Below the pieces are notes generated by a model. The model was not told where the DNA came from, searched no databases, and was given only the letters and a program-made list of their open reading frames with translations. Position numbers and translations under genes: made by a program. A stretch of 64,000 nt of DNA from Rhizobium sp. Leaf453 (lineage in GTDB: Bacteria; Pseudomonadota; Alphaproteobacteria; Rhizobiales; Rhizobiaceae), in the NCBI RefSeq assembly GCF_001425605.1, contig NZ_LMRG01000023.1, positions 536,291-600,290 on the forward strand. Direction: 5' to 3'. Positions 27,026-36,727 of the stretch are shown piece by piece. The stretch's first letter is position 1. Each line of letters starts with the position of its first letter.

Positions 27026-28705
27026 ATGACCGCGCAAAAGATGATTTCCAATACGCTCCGCATCGCCGTTGCACAGCTCAACCCGACTGTGGGCGATGTT
27101 GCCGGCAACCTTGCCAAGGCCCGCGACGCGCGCGCCGATGCAGCGCGCAGCGGCGCTGACCTGCTGCTGCTGACGGAACTGTTCATCTCAGGCTATCCGC
27201 CGGAGGATCTGGTCTTAAAGCCGGCTTTCCTAAATGCCTGCCAGAAGGCGGTCGATGCGCTGGCCGCCGATACGGCCGATGGCGGGCCGGGTGTTATCAT
27301 TGGCTATCCGCGTCAAGGCGAAACGGGGCGGCACAATTCGGTGGCTGTCCTTGATGATGGCCGGGTCCTCGTCGTCCGCGACAAGATCGACCTGCCGAAC
27401 TATGGCGAGTTTGACGAGAAGCGTGTTTTCACCGAAGGCGCCATGCCGGGTCCGGTCAATTTCCGCGGCGTGCGGCTCGGTATCCCGATCTGTGAGGAAA
27501 TCTGGAACGACATGGGCATCTGCGAGACGCTGGCGGAGAGCGGCGCGGAAATCCTGCTCGTTCCCAATGGTTCGCCCTATTATCGCGGCAAGGTTGATGT
27601 TCGCCATCAGGTCGTGCTGCGGCAGGTGATCGAGACCGGCCTGCCGCTGCTGTTCGCCAACCAGCTTGGCGGGCAGGATGAGCTTGTCTTCGACGGAGCT
27701 AGCTTCGCCTTCAACGCCGACAAGACACTCGCCTTCCAGATGAGCCAGTTCGAGGAGAGCATCTCCATTTCCGAATGGCACCGGACCGGCGACGGCTGGG
27801 TCTGCCGGAAGGGGCTGATGTCACGGCTGCCTGAGCAGGAGGAGGCGGACTATCGCGCCTGCATGCTGGGCTTCCGGGATTACGTCAACAAGAACGGCTT
27901 CAAGAATGTGGTGCTCGGCCTGTCCGGCGGTATCGACTCGGCCATCTGCGCGGCGCTCGCGGTCGATGCACTGGGTGAGGAGAGGGTGCGCACCGTCATG
28001 CTACCCTACCGTTACACCTCATCGGATTCGTTCAAGGACGCCGAGGATTGCGCCAAGGCGCTCGGCTGCCGCTATGACATCATCCCGATCGAGGAGCCCG
28101 TGCAGGGCTTCCTCAGCGCGCTGTCGGAAACCTTCGAGGGGACCGAGAGCGGCATTACCGAGGAAAACCTGCAGAGCCGGACGCGCGGCACGATCCTGAT
28201 GGCGCTGTCCAACAAGTTCGGCTCGATGGTTGTGACAACCGGCAACAAGTCGGAAATGTCTGTGGGATATGCAACGCTCTACGGCGACATGAACGGCGGC
28301 TTCAATCCGATCAAGGACCTCTACAAGATGCAGGTCTACGGCCTGTCGCGCTGGCGTAACACGACCGTGCCGCCGGGTGCGCTCGGCCCGTCCGGCGAGG
28401 TCATCCCGAAGAACATCATCGACAAGGCGCCTTCGGCAGAACTGCGCCCCAACCAGACGGACCAGGATTCGCTTCCTCCCTATCCGGTGCTCGACGATAT
28501 CCTTGAATGCCTGGTCGAAAAGGAGATGGGCACGGAGGAGATTGTCGGGCGTGGGCACGACGAGGTAACCGTGCACCGGATCGAGCACCTGCTCTATATC
28601 GCCGAATACAAGCGCCGCCAGTCGGCACCGGGTGTGAAGATCACCAAGAAGAACTTCGGCCGCGACCGTCGTTATCCGATCACCAACCGGTTCCGCGACC
28701 GATAG
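27026..28705 (+). CDS. nadE: NAD+ synthase, glutamine-hydrolysing
   Basis: A 559-residue two-domain enzyme converting deamido-NAD to NAD with glutamine as nitrogen donor. The N-terminal nitrilase-type glutaminase carries Glu in [16 protein letters not shown], Lys in [16 protein letters not shown] and the nucleophilic Cys in GIPICEEIW. The C-terminal ATP-pyrophosphatase synthetase domain has the PP-loop [10 protein letters not shown] and later [19 protein letters not shown]. Length is typical of the glutamine-dependent form. The ATG at 27026 has only a weak AGG upstream; an ATG five codons later is possible. The TolB-like gene follows after 23 nt. Confidence 0.96.
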   Translation: MTAQKMISNTLRIAVAQLNPTVGDVAGNLAKARDARADAARSGADLLLLTELFISGYPPEDLVLKPAFLNACQKAVDALAADTADGGPGVIIGYPRQGETGRHNSVAVLDDGRVLVVRDKIDLPNYGEFDEKRVFTEGAMPGPVNFRGVRLGIPICEEIWNDMGICETLAESGAEILLVPNGSPYYRGKVDVRHQVVLRQVIETGLPLLFANQLGGQDELVFDGASFAFNADKTLAFQMSQFEESISISEWHRTGDGWVCRKGLMSRLPEQEEADYRACMLGFRDYVNKNGFKNVVLGLSGGIDSAICAALAVDALGEERVRTVMLPYRYTSSDSFKDAEDCAKALGCRYDIIPIEEPVQGFLSALSETFEGTESGITEENLQSRTRGTILMALSNKFGSMVVTTGNKSEMSVGYATLYGDMNGGFNPIKDLYKMQVYGLSRWRNTTVPPGALGPSGEVIPKNIIDKAPSAELRPNQTDQDSLPPYPVLDDILECLVEKEMGTEEIVGRGHDEVTVHRIEHLLYIAEYKRRQSAPGVKITKKNFGRDRRYPITNRFRDR

Positions 28706-28728
28706 ACATTCGAAATTTGGGGGAAAGC

Positions 28729-29568
28729 ATGCGCAGTTCGGTGGAAATCTACACGCTCGAAACCGGCAGCAGCCGCGTCGTCTGGCAAACAGAGCAACTC
28801 GTCGAAGCCCCGAATTGGTCGCCGGACGGACAATCCCTTGTGATCAACGGCGACGGACTTCTTTACCGGCTACCGCTCTCCGGCGGAGAGCCCGTGCTGA
28901 TCGACACCGGCCTTGCGCGTGAATGCAACAACGACCACGGCATTTCGCCGGATGGCCGGGCCATCGTCATCAGCGACAAGGCAGAATTCGGCGCTTCGAC
29001 CATCTACACGCTGCCGGCGACCGGCGGCACACCGAAGCTTGTGACACAGAACCGGCCGTCCTACTGGCACGGCTGGTCGCCGGACGGCGCGACGCTTGCC
29101 TATTGCGGTATCCGTGACAAGCTGTTCGACATCTACACGATCCCGGTCGAGGGCGGCGAGGAAACCCGACTGACCTTCGGTGAAGGCCGCAATGATGGGC
29201 CGGACTACAGCCCCGATGGCCATTGGATCTATTTCAACTCCAGCCGCACTGGCCGCATGCAGATCTGGCGCATCCGTCCGGATGGTTCCAATGTCGAGAG
29301 AATCACCTACAGCGAGTTCGGCGACTGGTTTCCACATCCATCGCCCGACGGCCGGCGCTTGCTGGTGCTCTCCTATGATGGCGACGTCTTCGATCACCCG
29401 CGGGACCTTGATGTCCGTTTGCGCCTGATGGATCCGGATGGAGGCAATGCCCGCGTGCTGTTCGAACTGTTCGGCGGGCAAGGCACCATCAACGTCCCCA
29501 ACTGGTCGCCCGACGGTACGGAATTCGCCTTCGTGCGTTACGAAGCGGAAAAGTCGCAGTCGAACTAA
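28729..29568 (+). CDS. TolB-like beta-propeller protein (PD40 repeats)
   Basis: A 279-residue protein made of repeated WD40-like PD40 strands: [78 protein letters not shown] and [14 protein letters not shown]. That gives six SPDG turns and so probably a six-bladed propeller. There is no signal peptide, unlike true TolB, so it should be cytosolic. The start is fixed by GGGGGAAA before the ATG at 28729. It is probably co-transcribed with nadE (23-nt gap). The partner or ligand is unknown. Confidence 0.87.
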   Translation: MRSSVEIYTLETGSSRVVWQTEQLVEAPNWSPDGQSLVINGDGLLYRLPLSGGEPVLIDTGLARECNNDHGISPDGRAIVISDKAEFGASTIYTLPATGGTPKLVTQNRPSYWHGWSPDGATLAYCGIRDKLFDIYTIPVEGGEETRLTFGEGRNDGPDYSPDGHWIYFNSSRTGRMQIWRIRPDGSNVERITYSEFGDWFPHPSPDGRRLLVLSYDGDVFDHPRDLDVRLRLMDPDGGNARVLFELFGGQGTINVPNWSPDGTEFAFVRYEAEKSQSN

Positions 29569-29670
29569 TCCCGGAAGGGTGCATTAACGACATCGCCTGA
29601 TAGTTGTGTTCGCTCACTTGCGTGCCGAATTGCCCGTTCCCATTCTTTCCAGGAGCTTGGGAGCGAACAG

Positions 29671-30405
29671 ATGATGCAATCGCGTGTGGCAATCCTTATC
29701 GACGCAGAAAACCTGGCTGCAACGAATGCGGCGCAAATTTTCAGTATTGCCGCGTCCTACGGCATGTCCGTCCTGCGGCGCTCTTACGGTGATTTCGCGA
29801 AAGGTGCTGGAGCCACCTGGCTCGAGAAGGCATCCCTGCATGCGGTCGATACGGTGCAGGTATGCAGTCCGGCCAAAGGCAAAAATTCCAGTGATATGCG
29901 GATGACGATCGATGCCGTCGAGATTTCCGCGGCAGGCCGTGCCGATACCTTCTGTCTCGTATCCGGCGATGCCGATTTTACGCCGCTTGCGGTCTATCTT
30001 CGCGGTGCTGGCAAGCAGGTGATTGGTCTCGGCTGTGAAAACGCGTCCCGATCCTTCCAGCAAAGTTGCGACGCTTTTCATGTCATCAATCTGTCCGCAA
30101 ACGCGAGCCAGGCGAAAAACCAGAGCCAGTCAGCAAAGCCGCCCTCTGTTGCGCCAACAACGTCTTTGTTGCCGCTCGTTCAGGATGCGATACGGTTGCT
30201 TGGTGACGAGGTAAAGGGCGGCTGGATTTCGCTTGGCAGGCTGGGGGCTGCCTTGCGGGTGTCGGGACCCGGGTTTCAACTCAAGCACTACGGTGGTGCT
30301 TCGCTGAAGAAGGTGCTGGCAAAAGAACCTGCACTGGAACTGGCAATACGCGATACCGGTGATTTCGTGCGCGTCCGGCCAAGGATCGCTTTCATTTCGG
30401 CGTGA
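29671..30405 (+). CDS. NYN-domain nuclease-like protein with C-terminal LOTUS/OST-HTH domain
   Basis: A 244-residue protein. Residues about 5-145 form a NYN (PIN-like) fold with acidic residues at the expected places: ILIDAENLA, NSSDMRMTIDAVE and LVSGDADFTPLA. A low-complexity Ser/Gln/Lys linker follows (about 148-165). Residues about 168-240 resemble a LOTUS (OST-HTH) RNA-binding domain: LVQDAIRLLGDEVKGGWISL, LGAALRVSGPGFQLKHYGG and KKVLAKEPALELA. Known members act on or bind RNA; the substrate here is unknown. GGGAG precedes the ATG at 29671 by 7 nt. It stands about 100 nt after the propeller gene. Confidence 0.87.
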   Translation: MMQSRVAILIDAENLAATNAAQIFSIAASYGMSVLRRSYGDFAKGAGATWLEKASLHAVDTVQVCSPAKGKNSSDMRMTIDAVEISAAGRADTFCLVSGDADFTPLAVYLRGAGKQVIGLGCENASRSFQQSCDAFHVINLSANASQAKNQSQSAKPPSVAPTTSLLPLVQDAIRLLGDEVKGGWISLGRLGAALRVSGPGFQLKHYGGASLKKVLAKEPALELAIRDTGDFVRVRPRIAFISA

Positions 30406-30457
30406 TGAAGAGTTCGATTGGAGCAGCTCTCTGCTACCGAGCAGGCTGCCTGAGCTT

Positions 30458-31501
30458 TCAACCCGCGTGAGCTGGAATGTTATAAGGCGTGATCACTTCG
30501 ACAGCCGAAAGTGATGGCATGCTGGCTGCGGCGAGCGCGTTCGGCTGCCCTGTTGCCTTCCTGGTCATGATTGCCCGAAACGCGGTGCGGACATCCGTTT
30601 TCAGGTCATGATGCAGCACATAATGGATCTGGCGTGACTTGAGCAGGTCCAGATTGGTGGCGTCGAGATCGTGCGCAACGAAAACCGCGCAGCGAAGGCC
30701 GGCCGCGCCGAAGGCCGCAAGCACAGCGCGGTTGCCGCCGCCGATCGAATAGACCGCGTCGATCGCGGGATTGGCCGAGAGTGCCTGTGCGGCAAGGGCG
30801 CCGGTCGCCGCATCACGGCCAAGACCCTCGCTGATTTCGACGAGGCTGACCGACGGATAGCGCTCGCGGATCGTGCGGCGAAAACCGATCTCGCGTTCCT
30901 CCTCACCGCGAAACCGGCTGCTCGACAGGGTGACGAGCACGGTTGCACTCTGCCCGGCAAAGCGCTCGCCGATGAGGTAGGCGGCGGTTTCGCCGGCAGC
31001 GCGGTTGTCGGCACCGGCATAGGCGGTGCGTGGGGCATTCGGCAGATCGGTCACCAACGTCACGACCGGGATGCCGGCCGCCTCCAGCCGCGCGACGGCG
31101 GCGCTGATGTCCGGTACGTCAGGCGCCTTCAGCACGATACCATCCGTGCCGCGCAGGCGGATGCGATCGAGAAGCTGGACGATCTCCTGCGGCCGCATGG
31201 ATTCGGCAAAATGAAAGCGGCAGCGAAAGACCGTTGGCAGGAAGGTCGCGTTCTCACTCTCGAAGGCGGCGCGTACCGCGTCGGTGAAACGGTCCGGCGC
31301 TTCCATGATCACGTCGATGCCGAATTTTCGCCCTTGGATTTCGACGCCGGCCTGCTGTTTCTCCAGTTCTCGGATCGCGGCATGGACCCTTGATGCCGTC
31401 TGTTTTCGCACGCCGTCGCGGCCATGGAGGACGCGGTCGACCGTGGCGATGCTGAGGCCAGCCTGAAAGGCGATGTCCTTGACCAGAAATTCGTGCGCCA
31501 C
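30458..31501 (-). CDS. LacI-family transcriptional regulator
   Basis: A 347-residue repressor-type protein. The N-terminal HTH reads VKDIAFQAGLSIATVDRVLH with the hinge-proximal GRDGVRKQTASRV. The rest is a periplasmic-binding-protein-like sensor (IPVVTLVTDLPNAPRTAYAG, AVYSIGGGNRAVLAAFG, VFVAHDLDATNLDLL). The GTG start at 31501 is supported by AAGGTGA 5 nt upstream. It is divergent from a dioxygenase/SDR gene pair, which is its likely target. The sensor resembles sugar-binding members, so a sugar or polyol inducer is plausible (inference). No convincing palindromic operator was found in the 105-bp gap. Confidence 0.9.
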   Translation of the reverse strand: MAHEFLVKDIAFQAGLSIATVDRVLHGRDGVRKQTASRVHAAIRELEKQQAGVEIQGRKFGIDVIMEAPDRFTDAVRAAFESENATFLPTVFRCRFHFAESMRPQEIVQLLDRIRLRGTDGIVLKAPDVPDISAAVARLEAAGIPVVTLVTDLPNAPRTAYAGADNRAAGETAAYLIGERFAGQSATVLVTLSSSRFRGEEEREIGFRRTIRERYPSVSLVEISEGLGRDAATGALAAQALSANPAIDAVYSIGGGNRAVLAAFGAAGLRCAVFVAHDLDATNLDLLKSRQIHYVLHHDLKTDVRTAFRAIMTRKATGQPNALAAASMPSLSAVEVITPYNIPAHAG

Positions 31502-31606
31502 GCAGTCACCTTTCTGAGGTGTTTTTGATGTTTTTCTGCTCTATATCAGCTTTTCCCGGCGCGTATAGTTCTCTCATCGAATATCAAACGCCGGGAGGAA
31601 AACGGC

Positions 31607-32800
31607 ATGAAAACCGACAATTTGCTGAAACTGCGCGCCGATCGTGTCTGGCTGACGGAGGCCGCCTGCGATCTCGACGACTTCCGCACGGAAGCCGAAC
31701 GCACGACGCAACTGAGCGACTATCCGCATGCGACGGCGGTCGAGAAGAACGTGCTGATCTATGACGGTGCGAGTGTCCTGAAGGCGGCCGCGACGACCGA
31801 AGGCCGGCGCGCCGTTCTCGCCGAAATCTGCGAGGCTTTCGCCACCGGTCCCGGCGTCGTCGTGCTCAAGAAAGCGTTCGAGGATACCTCGGTGATCGAT
31901 GCGGCGAGCGCCATCTTCGACGAGATCATCAACGAGCAGCATCGGACGAACAGCGGTGGCGGCGACCATTTCGCCAAGCCGGGTGCCAATGACCGCATCT
32001 GGAATTCACTGGAAAAGCATTGCCTGAAGGATCCGGAAAACTTCGCCGCCTATTATGGCAATGCACTGATCGCACTTGTCAGCGAAGCGTGGCTCGGCCC
32101 GAGCTACCAGATGACGGCGCAGGTCAATCGGGTCAATCCGGGTGGAGCGGCGCAATCGGCGCACCGCGACTATCACCTCGGCTTCCAGAGTTCGGCGGTG
32201 ATCGAGCAGTTTCCGGCCCATGTGCACCGGCTGTCGCCGGTCCTGACGCTGCAAGGCGCGGTCGCCCATTGCGACATGCCGCTCGAAAGCGGGCCGACGC
32301 TGTTCCTGCCCTATAGCCAGACCTACGTGCCCGGGTACCTTGCTCTGAAACGCCAGGAATTCCGCGATTATTTCGACCGCAACCATGTGCAGCTGCCGCT
32401 GTCGAAGGGCGATCTGGTGTTCTTCAATCCGGCGCTGTTTCATGCTGCCGGTACCAATCGCTCTGAAGGTATCAAGCGCGTGGCGAACCTTCTGCAGGTC
32501 TCCTCGGCCTTCGGTCGGGCAATGGAGACGGTCAACCGCGAGCGGATGAGCGGGACACTGTATCCGGCGCTGAAGGCGATGTTGGCCGATGGACGCCTGA
32601 CGGAAGCCGAGGCTGCCTGCGCTATCGCGTCCTGCGCGGAAGGCTATTCCTTCCCGACCAATCTCGACCGCGATCCGCCGCTCGGCGGGCTGGCGCCGAA
32701 GACACAGGCGCAACTGATGCATGAAGCGCTGGCCGCTGGCTGGGACACGGCTGCATTCAGCGCGGCGCGGGCGGCTCAGTCCGAGAAGAAGCTGAGCTGA
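31607..32800 (+). CDS. Phytanoyl-CoA dioxygenase (PhyH)-family oxygenase
   Basis: A 397-residue Fe(II)/2-oxoglutarate dioxygenase-fold protein. The metal triad is visible as H186-x-D188 in SAHRDYHLGF and H279 in FHAAGTNRS, with R284 as the likely 2-oxoglutarate carboxylate ligand. The mid-region VLTLQGAVAHCDMPLESGPT is typical of PhyH. The gene has GGGAGG upstream of its ATG. It is longer than most PhyH proteins (about 270-320), with an extra N-terminal domain of about 75 residues and a C-terminal helical tail. The substrate is unknown. The divergent LacI gene and downstream SDR suggest an inducible catabolic route. Confidence 0.87.
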   Translation: MKTDNLLKLRADRVWLTEAACDLDDFRTEAERTTQLSDYPHATAVEKNVLIYDGASVLKAAATTEGRRAVLAEICEAFATGPGVVVLKKAFEDTSVIDAASAIFDEIINEQHRTNSGGGDHFAKPGANDRIWNSLEKHCLKDPENFAAYYGNALIALVSEAWLGPSYQMTAQVNRVNPGGAAQSAHRDYHLGFQSSAVIEQFPAHVHRLSPVLTLQGAVAHCDMPLESGPTLFLPYSQTYVPGYLALKRQEFRDYFDRNHVQLPLSKGDLVFFNPALFHAAGTNRSEGIKRVANLLQVSSAFGRAMETVNRERMSGTLYPALKAMLADGRLTEAEAACAIASCAEGYSFPTNLDRDPPLGGLAPKTQAQLMHEALAAGWDTAAFSAARAAQSEKKLS

Positions 32801-32822
32801 CCCCGAAAACAACCCGCATTTC

Positions 32823-32853
32823 AAGCTTCCGCCCGGCAACCGGGTGGAAGCTT
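32823..32853 (+). terminator. Strong hairpin between the PhyH and SDR genes
   Basis: A 14-bp stem with one G-T pair (AAGCTTCCGCCCGG and CCGGGTGGAAGCTT) closes on CAA and is followed by TTGTG. It lies 22 nt after the PhyH stop and 36 nt before the SDR start. With only a short U-tract it may be a partial terminator or a 3'-end protecting stem rather than a full stop. Confidence 0.7.
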
Positions 32854-32889
32854 TGTGCGTTGTCACGATAAGAAAATGGAGGACTGAAA

Positions 32890-33711
32890 ATGAGCAAGGA
32901 TCACGGCCGTCTTGACGGCAAGATCGCAATCGTCACCGGTGGAACACAGGGGCTTGGAGCGACAATTGCCACCCTGTTTGCAGAACGCGGCGCCGCCGGT
33001 ATCGTGATCTGCGGGCGCAATGCCACTAAGGGGGAGGCCAAGGCCGCGGAGATTCAGAAGGCGACCGGAACCCGGGTCGTCTATGTCCAGGCGGATTTGG
33101 AGCAGGTGGCGGATGCCGCCAAGGTGGTTGCTGCCTGCGACAGAGAGTTTGGTCGCGTCGATGCCTTGGTGAACGCGGCTGCGATCACCGATCGCGGCAC
33201 GATCATCGATACCAGCCCGGAACTGTTCGACCGCATGTTCGCCGTCAACGTCCGCGCACCGTTCTTCCTGATGCAGGAAGCGATCAAGGTCATGCGCCGG
33301 GAGAAGATCGAGGGCACGATCGTCAATATCGGCTCGATGTCGGCCAAGGCCGGCCAGCCTTTCATTTCCGCCTACTGTGCCTCCAAGGGGGCGCTGGAGA
33401 CGCTGACCAAGAACACGGCCTATGCGGTCCTGCGCAATCGCATCCGGGTCAACGGTCTCAATATCGGCTGGATGGCGTCGGAAGGCGAGGACCGGATCCA
33501 GCGGGAATTCCATGGCGCGGCGAACGACTGGCTGGAAAAAGCCGCCGCCAGCCAGCCGTTCGGACGTCTTGTCGATCCAGCCGAAGTGGCACGCGCCTGC
33601 GCCTATCTGTCGTCGGATGAATCGGGATTGATGACTGGCTCGGTGATCTGCTTTGACCAGTCGATCTGGGGCGCCTATGACGGTTCGCCGCATCCGGAAG
33701 CGGCCATGTAA
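32890..33711 (+). CDS. SDR-family oxidoreductase
   Basis: A 273-residue classical short-chain dehydrogenase. The cofactor motif is TGGTQGLG at about 16-23, NAA is in LVNAAAITDRG, catalytic Ser is in IGSMSAKAG, and Y162/K166 form YCASK. An acidic residue at the end of strand 2 is absent and Arg is present (CGRNATKGEAK), which favours NADPH or mixed use over strict NAD (inference). A TGGAGGACTGAAA leader gives a good SD. It follows the PhyH gene on the same strand and may act on the hydroxylated product; the substrate is unknown. Confidence 0.92.
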   Translation: MSKDHGRLDGKIAIVTGGTQGLGATIATLFAERGAAGIVICGRNATKGEAKAAEIQKATGTRVVYVQADLEQVADAAKVVAACDREFGRVDALVNAAAITDRGTIIDTSPELFDRMFAVNVRAPFFLMQEAIKVMRREKIEGTIVNIGSMSAKAGQPFISAYCASKGALETLTKNTAYAVLRNRIRVNGLNIGWMASEGEDRIQREFHGAANDWLEKAAASQPFGRLVDPAEVARACAYLSSDESGLMTGSVICFDQSIWGAYDGSPHPEAAM

Positions 33712-33720
33712 CATCACCTT

Positions 33721-33750
33721 GGCGGGCTGTCTTGCATTCGGCAGCCCGCC
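33721..33750 (+). terminator. Hairpin after the SDR gene
   Basis: GGCGGGCTG and CAGCCCGCC form a perfect 9-bp stem with a 12-nt loop, 9 nt after the SDR stop. There is no U-tract. It precedes the cobalamin riboswitch and probably separates the two units. Confidence 0.7.
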
Positions 33751-33767
33751 ATGCGCATATCTCCACT

Positions 33768-34700
<933 letters not shown>

Positions 34701-35777
34701 TCAGTTGGTCTGCTGCGGCTGGTAGCCGGGACCGGTCGGATGGCGCAGGTCGATTGCGCTTTCCTGCGAGGGCAGGAAGCTCGGCCCGACCACCCGAACC
34801 TTGCTGTTGGCCGGATCATAGGGTCGATCCACCACGATACTCTTCGGGATCTGCTTTTCGGGCGGTTTGCGTGTGGTGATGATGACGATACCGCTGCCAT
34901 CATCCATCGTGCTCTGGTTCGTCGCCGTCTGACCGATCGGAGAACAGCCGCACTGGCCGGGCTGGCTCAAGTCTCGGGTCTTGTAGGCAAAGGCTGTCGG
35001 CATGTCCGCATACGGTTCGCCGGTCGCGGCAGAGACCATCTGGTCCGTCTCTTCGGTGGCAAGCGCGTGGTAATAAAGCGCGGTTTCCGCTCCCGGGCAG
35101 CGTCGCTGACAGGTTTCAGCATCCCGCTGGAAATCCGCAGGGCTTGCATTGGACGAAATCGGAAAAAAGGCTCCATCGCAGGTGCGCACACAAAGCGTGC
35201 GCAGGTTGCCCTCGTAGTCGCCGGAAAGTCCGGTGATGTCCGTCAAGCCGGAACTGCCGCGTAACGCCGGATAGTCTTCTCCCATCGGGGGCAGGTCGCT
35301 CAGGATGTTGCGGTGTGTCTCCGGCTCCTCGGCTGCTGCCTTCAGAACGTCCTCCTGCTCCTCGAAGCAGCCGTTGACATCGAGCGCGGCCATGATGCGG
35401 CGGCGGTTGATCTCGCTGTCACCGCCCGAAACCAGATATTCGCGCCGCGCCTTCAGCGTCTGGAGGTTCATCTCCATCTGCGAAATATCGGTGCTGAGGT
35501 TCTCGCAGGCCTCTTCATTCGGGTCGCCGACGATGATCACGCTGCCTGTGCTGCATCCCAGGCGCCGGCGCTCGCCGCGTGCCTTGCGCAGATCGAGGTT
35601 CTGGCGGGAGATCGCGCCGGTATAATCACGAAGATTGGCGTTTGACGCGATGATCTTGGGCAGGCTCGACAGGCGCGCATTCAGTCGTTCGCACACGGCC
35701 GAGGCATCGGCGGTGGTCGTCATGACCAGCAGAAGCGGCGCAAGAAAAGCCGCGAAGCGGACCGAACGGAAGATCAC
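34701..35777 (-). CDS. DUF2865 periplasmic protein
   Basis: A 358-residue protein with an N-terminal signal peptide (AAFLAPLLLVMTTTADASA). A helical mid-region (about 40-135) includes QMEMNLQTLKARREYL. The DUF2865 core reads LRTLCVRTCDGAFFPISSNA then ETCQRRCPGAETALYYH, with four conserved cysteines probably forming disulfides. The start is GTG at 35777, with a GAGAGAGAA leader. The C-terminus is proline-rich and disordered. The family is confined to alphaproteobacteria and has no known role. It is convergent with bluB. Confidence 0.88.
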   Translation of the reverse strand: MIFRSVRFAAFLAPLLLVMTTTADASAVCERLNARLSSLPKIIASNANLRDYTGAISRQNLDLRKARGERRRLGCSTGSVIIVGDPNEEACENLSTDISQMEMNLQTLKARREYLVSGGDSEINRRRIMAALDVNGCFEEQEDVLKAAAEEPETHRNILSDLPPMGEDYPALRGSSGLTDITGLSGDYEGNLRTLCVRTCDGAFFPISSNASPADFQRDAETCQRRCPGAETALYYHALATEETDQMVSAATGEPYADMPTAFAYKTRDLSQPGQCGCSPIGQTATNQSTMDDGSGIVIITTRKPPEKQIPKSIVVDRPYDPANSKVRVVGPSFLPSQESAIDLRHPTGPGYQPQQTN

Positions 35778-35940
35778 TGTTCTCTCTCGCCTGAATCAAC
35801 GTCTTTTATTTTTGCCATGCGCGCCGCCGTTCATGGCGGCAACAAGGCGCTCAGTGACATCATAACCTCATTCGAAAACGGTGCAATGACGACCGTCGGC
35901 CAGCGTTAACAGGCGCGCGGAAAACTTTGAAAATGTGGCG

Positions 35941-35964
35941 GAAGAGCCGCGATTGCGGCTCTTC
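35941..35964 (-). terminator. Terminator hairpin after luxI
   Basis: GAAGAGCCGC and GCGGCTCTTC form a 10-bp perfect stem with a GATT loop. On the minus strand CGCCACATTTTC follows. It stands 10 nt past the luxI stop. Confidence 0.8.
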
Positions 35965-35974
35965 GTGTCCGGTT

Positions 35975-36619
35975 TCACGCTGCCCGGGCCATTTCAAGCG
36001 ACATCGGCCGCTCCAGCACCGTTCCGCCGATCTCCGCAACGGCCTTCATCGTGTCGAGAAGGTCCGGGGTGACCTCCCAGGCGACGGCGACGGCATAGAC
36101 GGAGCCGATGCGGTGCGGCTCGCCGATCCGCTCGCCGGGGCATCCCATCCGCCGGAACATGCGCTCCAGGAAAACGTCGGTGACGGTGACGATATGGCTC
36201 AGGCCCGAGGCCAGGCCAAGCTCGCCGACACCGCACATCAGTTCGGCCGCTGCCAGCGTCACCTGGTTCGATGCGCGATCCTGCGAGATCGTCGGATCGA
36301 TGCAGAAGCGGCTGGATTCCCAGACCGAGGCGCTGCGCACTTCGGGATTGTCGCCCAGCAGGATGGGAAACGTGTCGTCGAGCATGTTCGGGCCGAGCGT
36401 CGGCAGAAGCCGCAGTGCTCCGCGCAGTTTCCCGGTCTCATCGGAATGGGAAAGCACATAGATCGGGTTGGCAGCGTCATAATGGTCGATTTCCCAATCT
36501 CCGTGCACAGAGACGTCCCACTTCAGCAAATCGTGGAAAACCCGCTTGCGCAGTTTGAACATGGCGTCGAGTTCTGTCGGGTGACGCTTGGCGGCGTGGG
36601 TATTCAAAATCCTGATCAT
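35975..36619 (-). CDS. Acyl-homoserine-lactone synthase (LuxI family)
   Basis: A 214-residue cytosolic enzyme making N-acyl-homoserine lactone from acyl-ACP and S-adenosylmethionine. Family-invariant features are present: FKLRKRVFHDLLKWDV (Arg, Phe, Trp), WEIDHYDAANPIY (Asp residues), RGALRLLPT (Arg) and VWESSRFCID (Glu, Arg). The ATG at 36619 is set by AGGAG 6 nt upstream; a long open extension upstream is spurious. It lies behind luxR on the same strand but is separated by a terminator. It has its own lux-box-like promoter site and a leader hairpin that buries the SD. The acyl chain cannot be predicted. Confidence 0.95.
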   Translation of the reverse strand: MIRILNTHAAKRHPTELDAMFKLRKRVFHDLLKWDVSVHGDWEIDHYDAANPIYVLSHSDETGKLRGALRLLPTLGPNMLDDTFPILLGDNPEVRSASVWESSRFCIDPTISQDRASNQVTLAAAELMCGVGELGLASGLSHIVTVTDVFLERMFRRMGCPGERIGEPHRIGSVYAVAVAWEVTPDLLDTMKAVAEIGGTVLERPMSLEMARAA

Positions 36620-36621
36620 TG

Positions 36622-36652
36622 TTCGCTCCTGTGATCGAAAGGCAGGAGCGAA
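36622..36652 (-). promoter_or_regulatory. Perfect hairpin burying the luxI ribosome binding site
   Basis: In the luxI mRNA, 5'-TTCGCTCCTG (36652-36643) and CAGGAGCGAA (36631-36622) form a 10-bp perfect stem with an 11-nt loop. The 3' arm contains the luxI SD (AGGAG), and the AUG starts 2 nt after the stem. Such a structure should hold translation low until it is opened, cleaved or bound. Confidence 0.7.
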
Positions 36653-36677
36653 TGCTGTCAGGGAAAGGCGGCCCGCA

Positions 36678-36699
36678 AAACTGTCGGTAGTGACAGGTT
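36678..36699 (-). promoter_or_regulatory. lux-box-like palindrome upstream of luxI
   Basis: AAACTGTC-GGTAGT-GACAGGTT is an inverted repeat with 7 of 8 arm positions matching. It is centred about 70 bp upstream of the luxI start codon. Its length (about 20-22 bp) and place fit a LuxR-type binding site for autoinduction. Confidence 0.65.
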
Positions 36700-36727
36700 C
36701 GAAATGCACGTCAGTATGATACGGAAA

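Noticed and set aside
31507-31521. CACCT-N5-AGGTG inverted repeat upstream of the LacI gene as an operator
   Set aside because: Too short for a LacI operator, and one arm is the regulator's own Shine-Dalgarno sequence.
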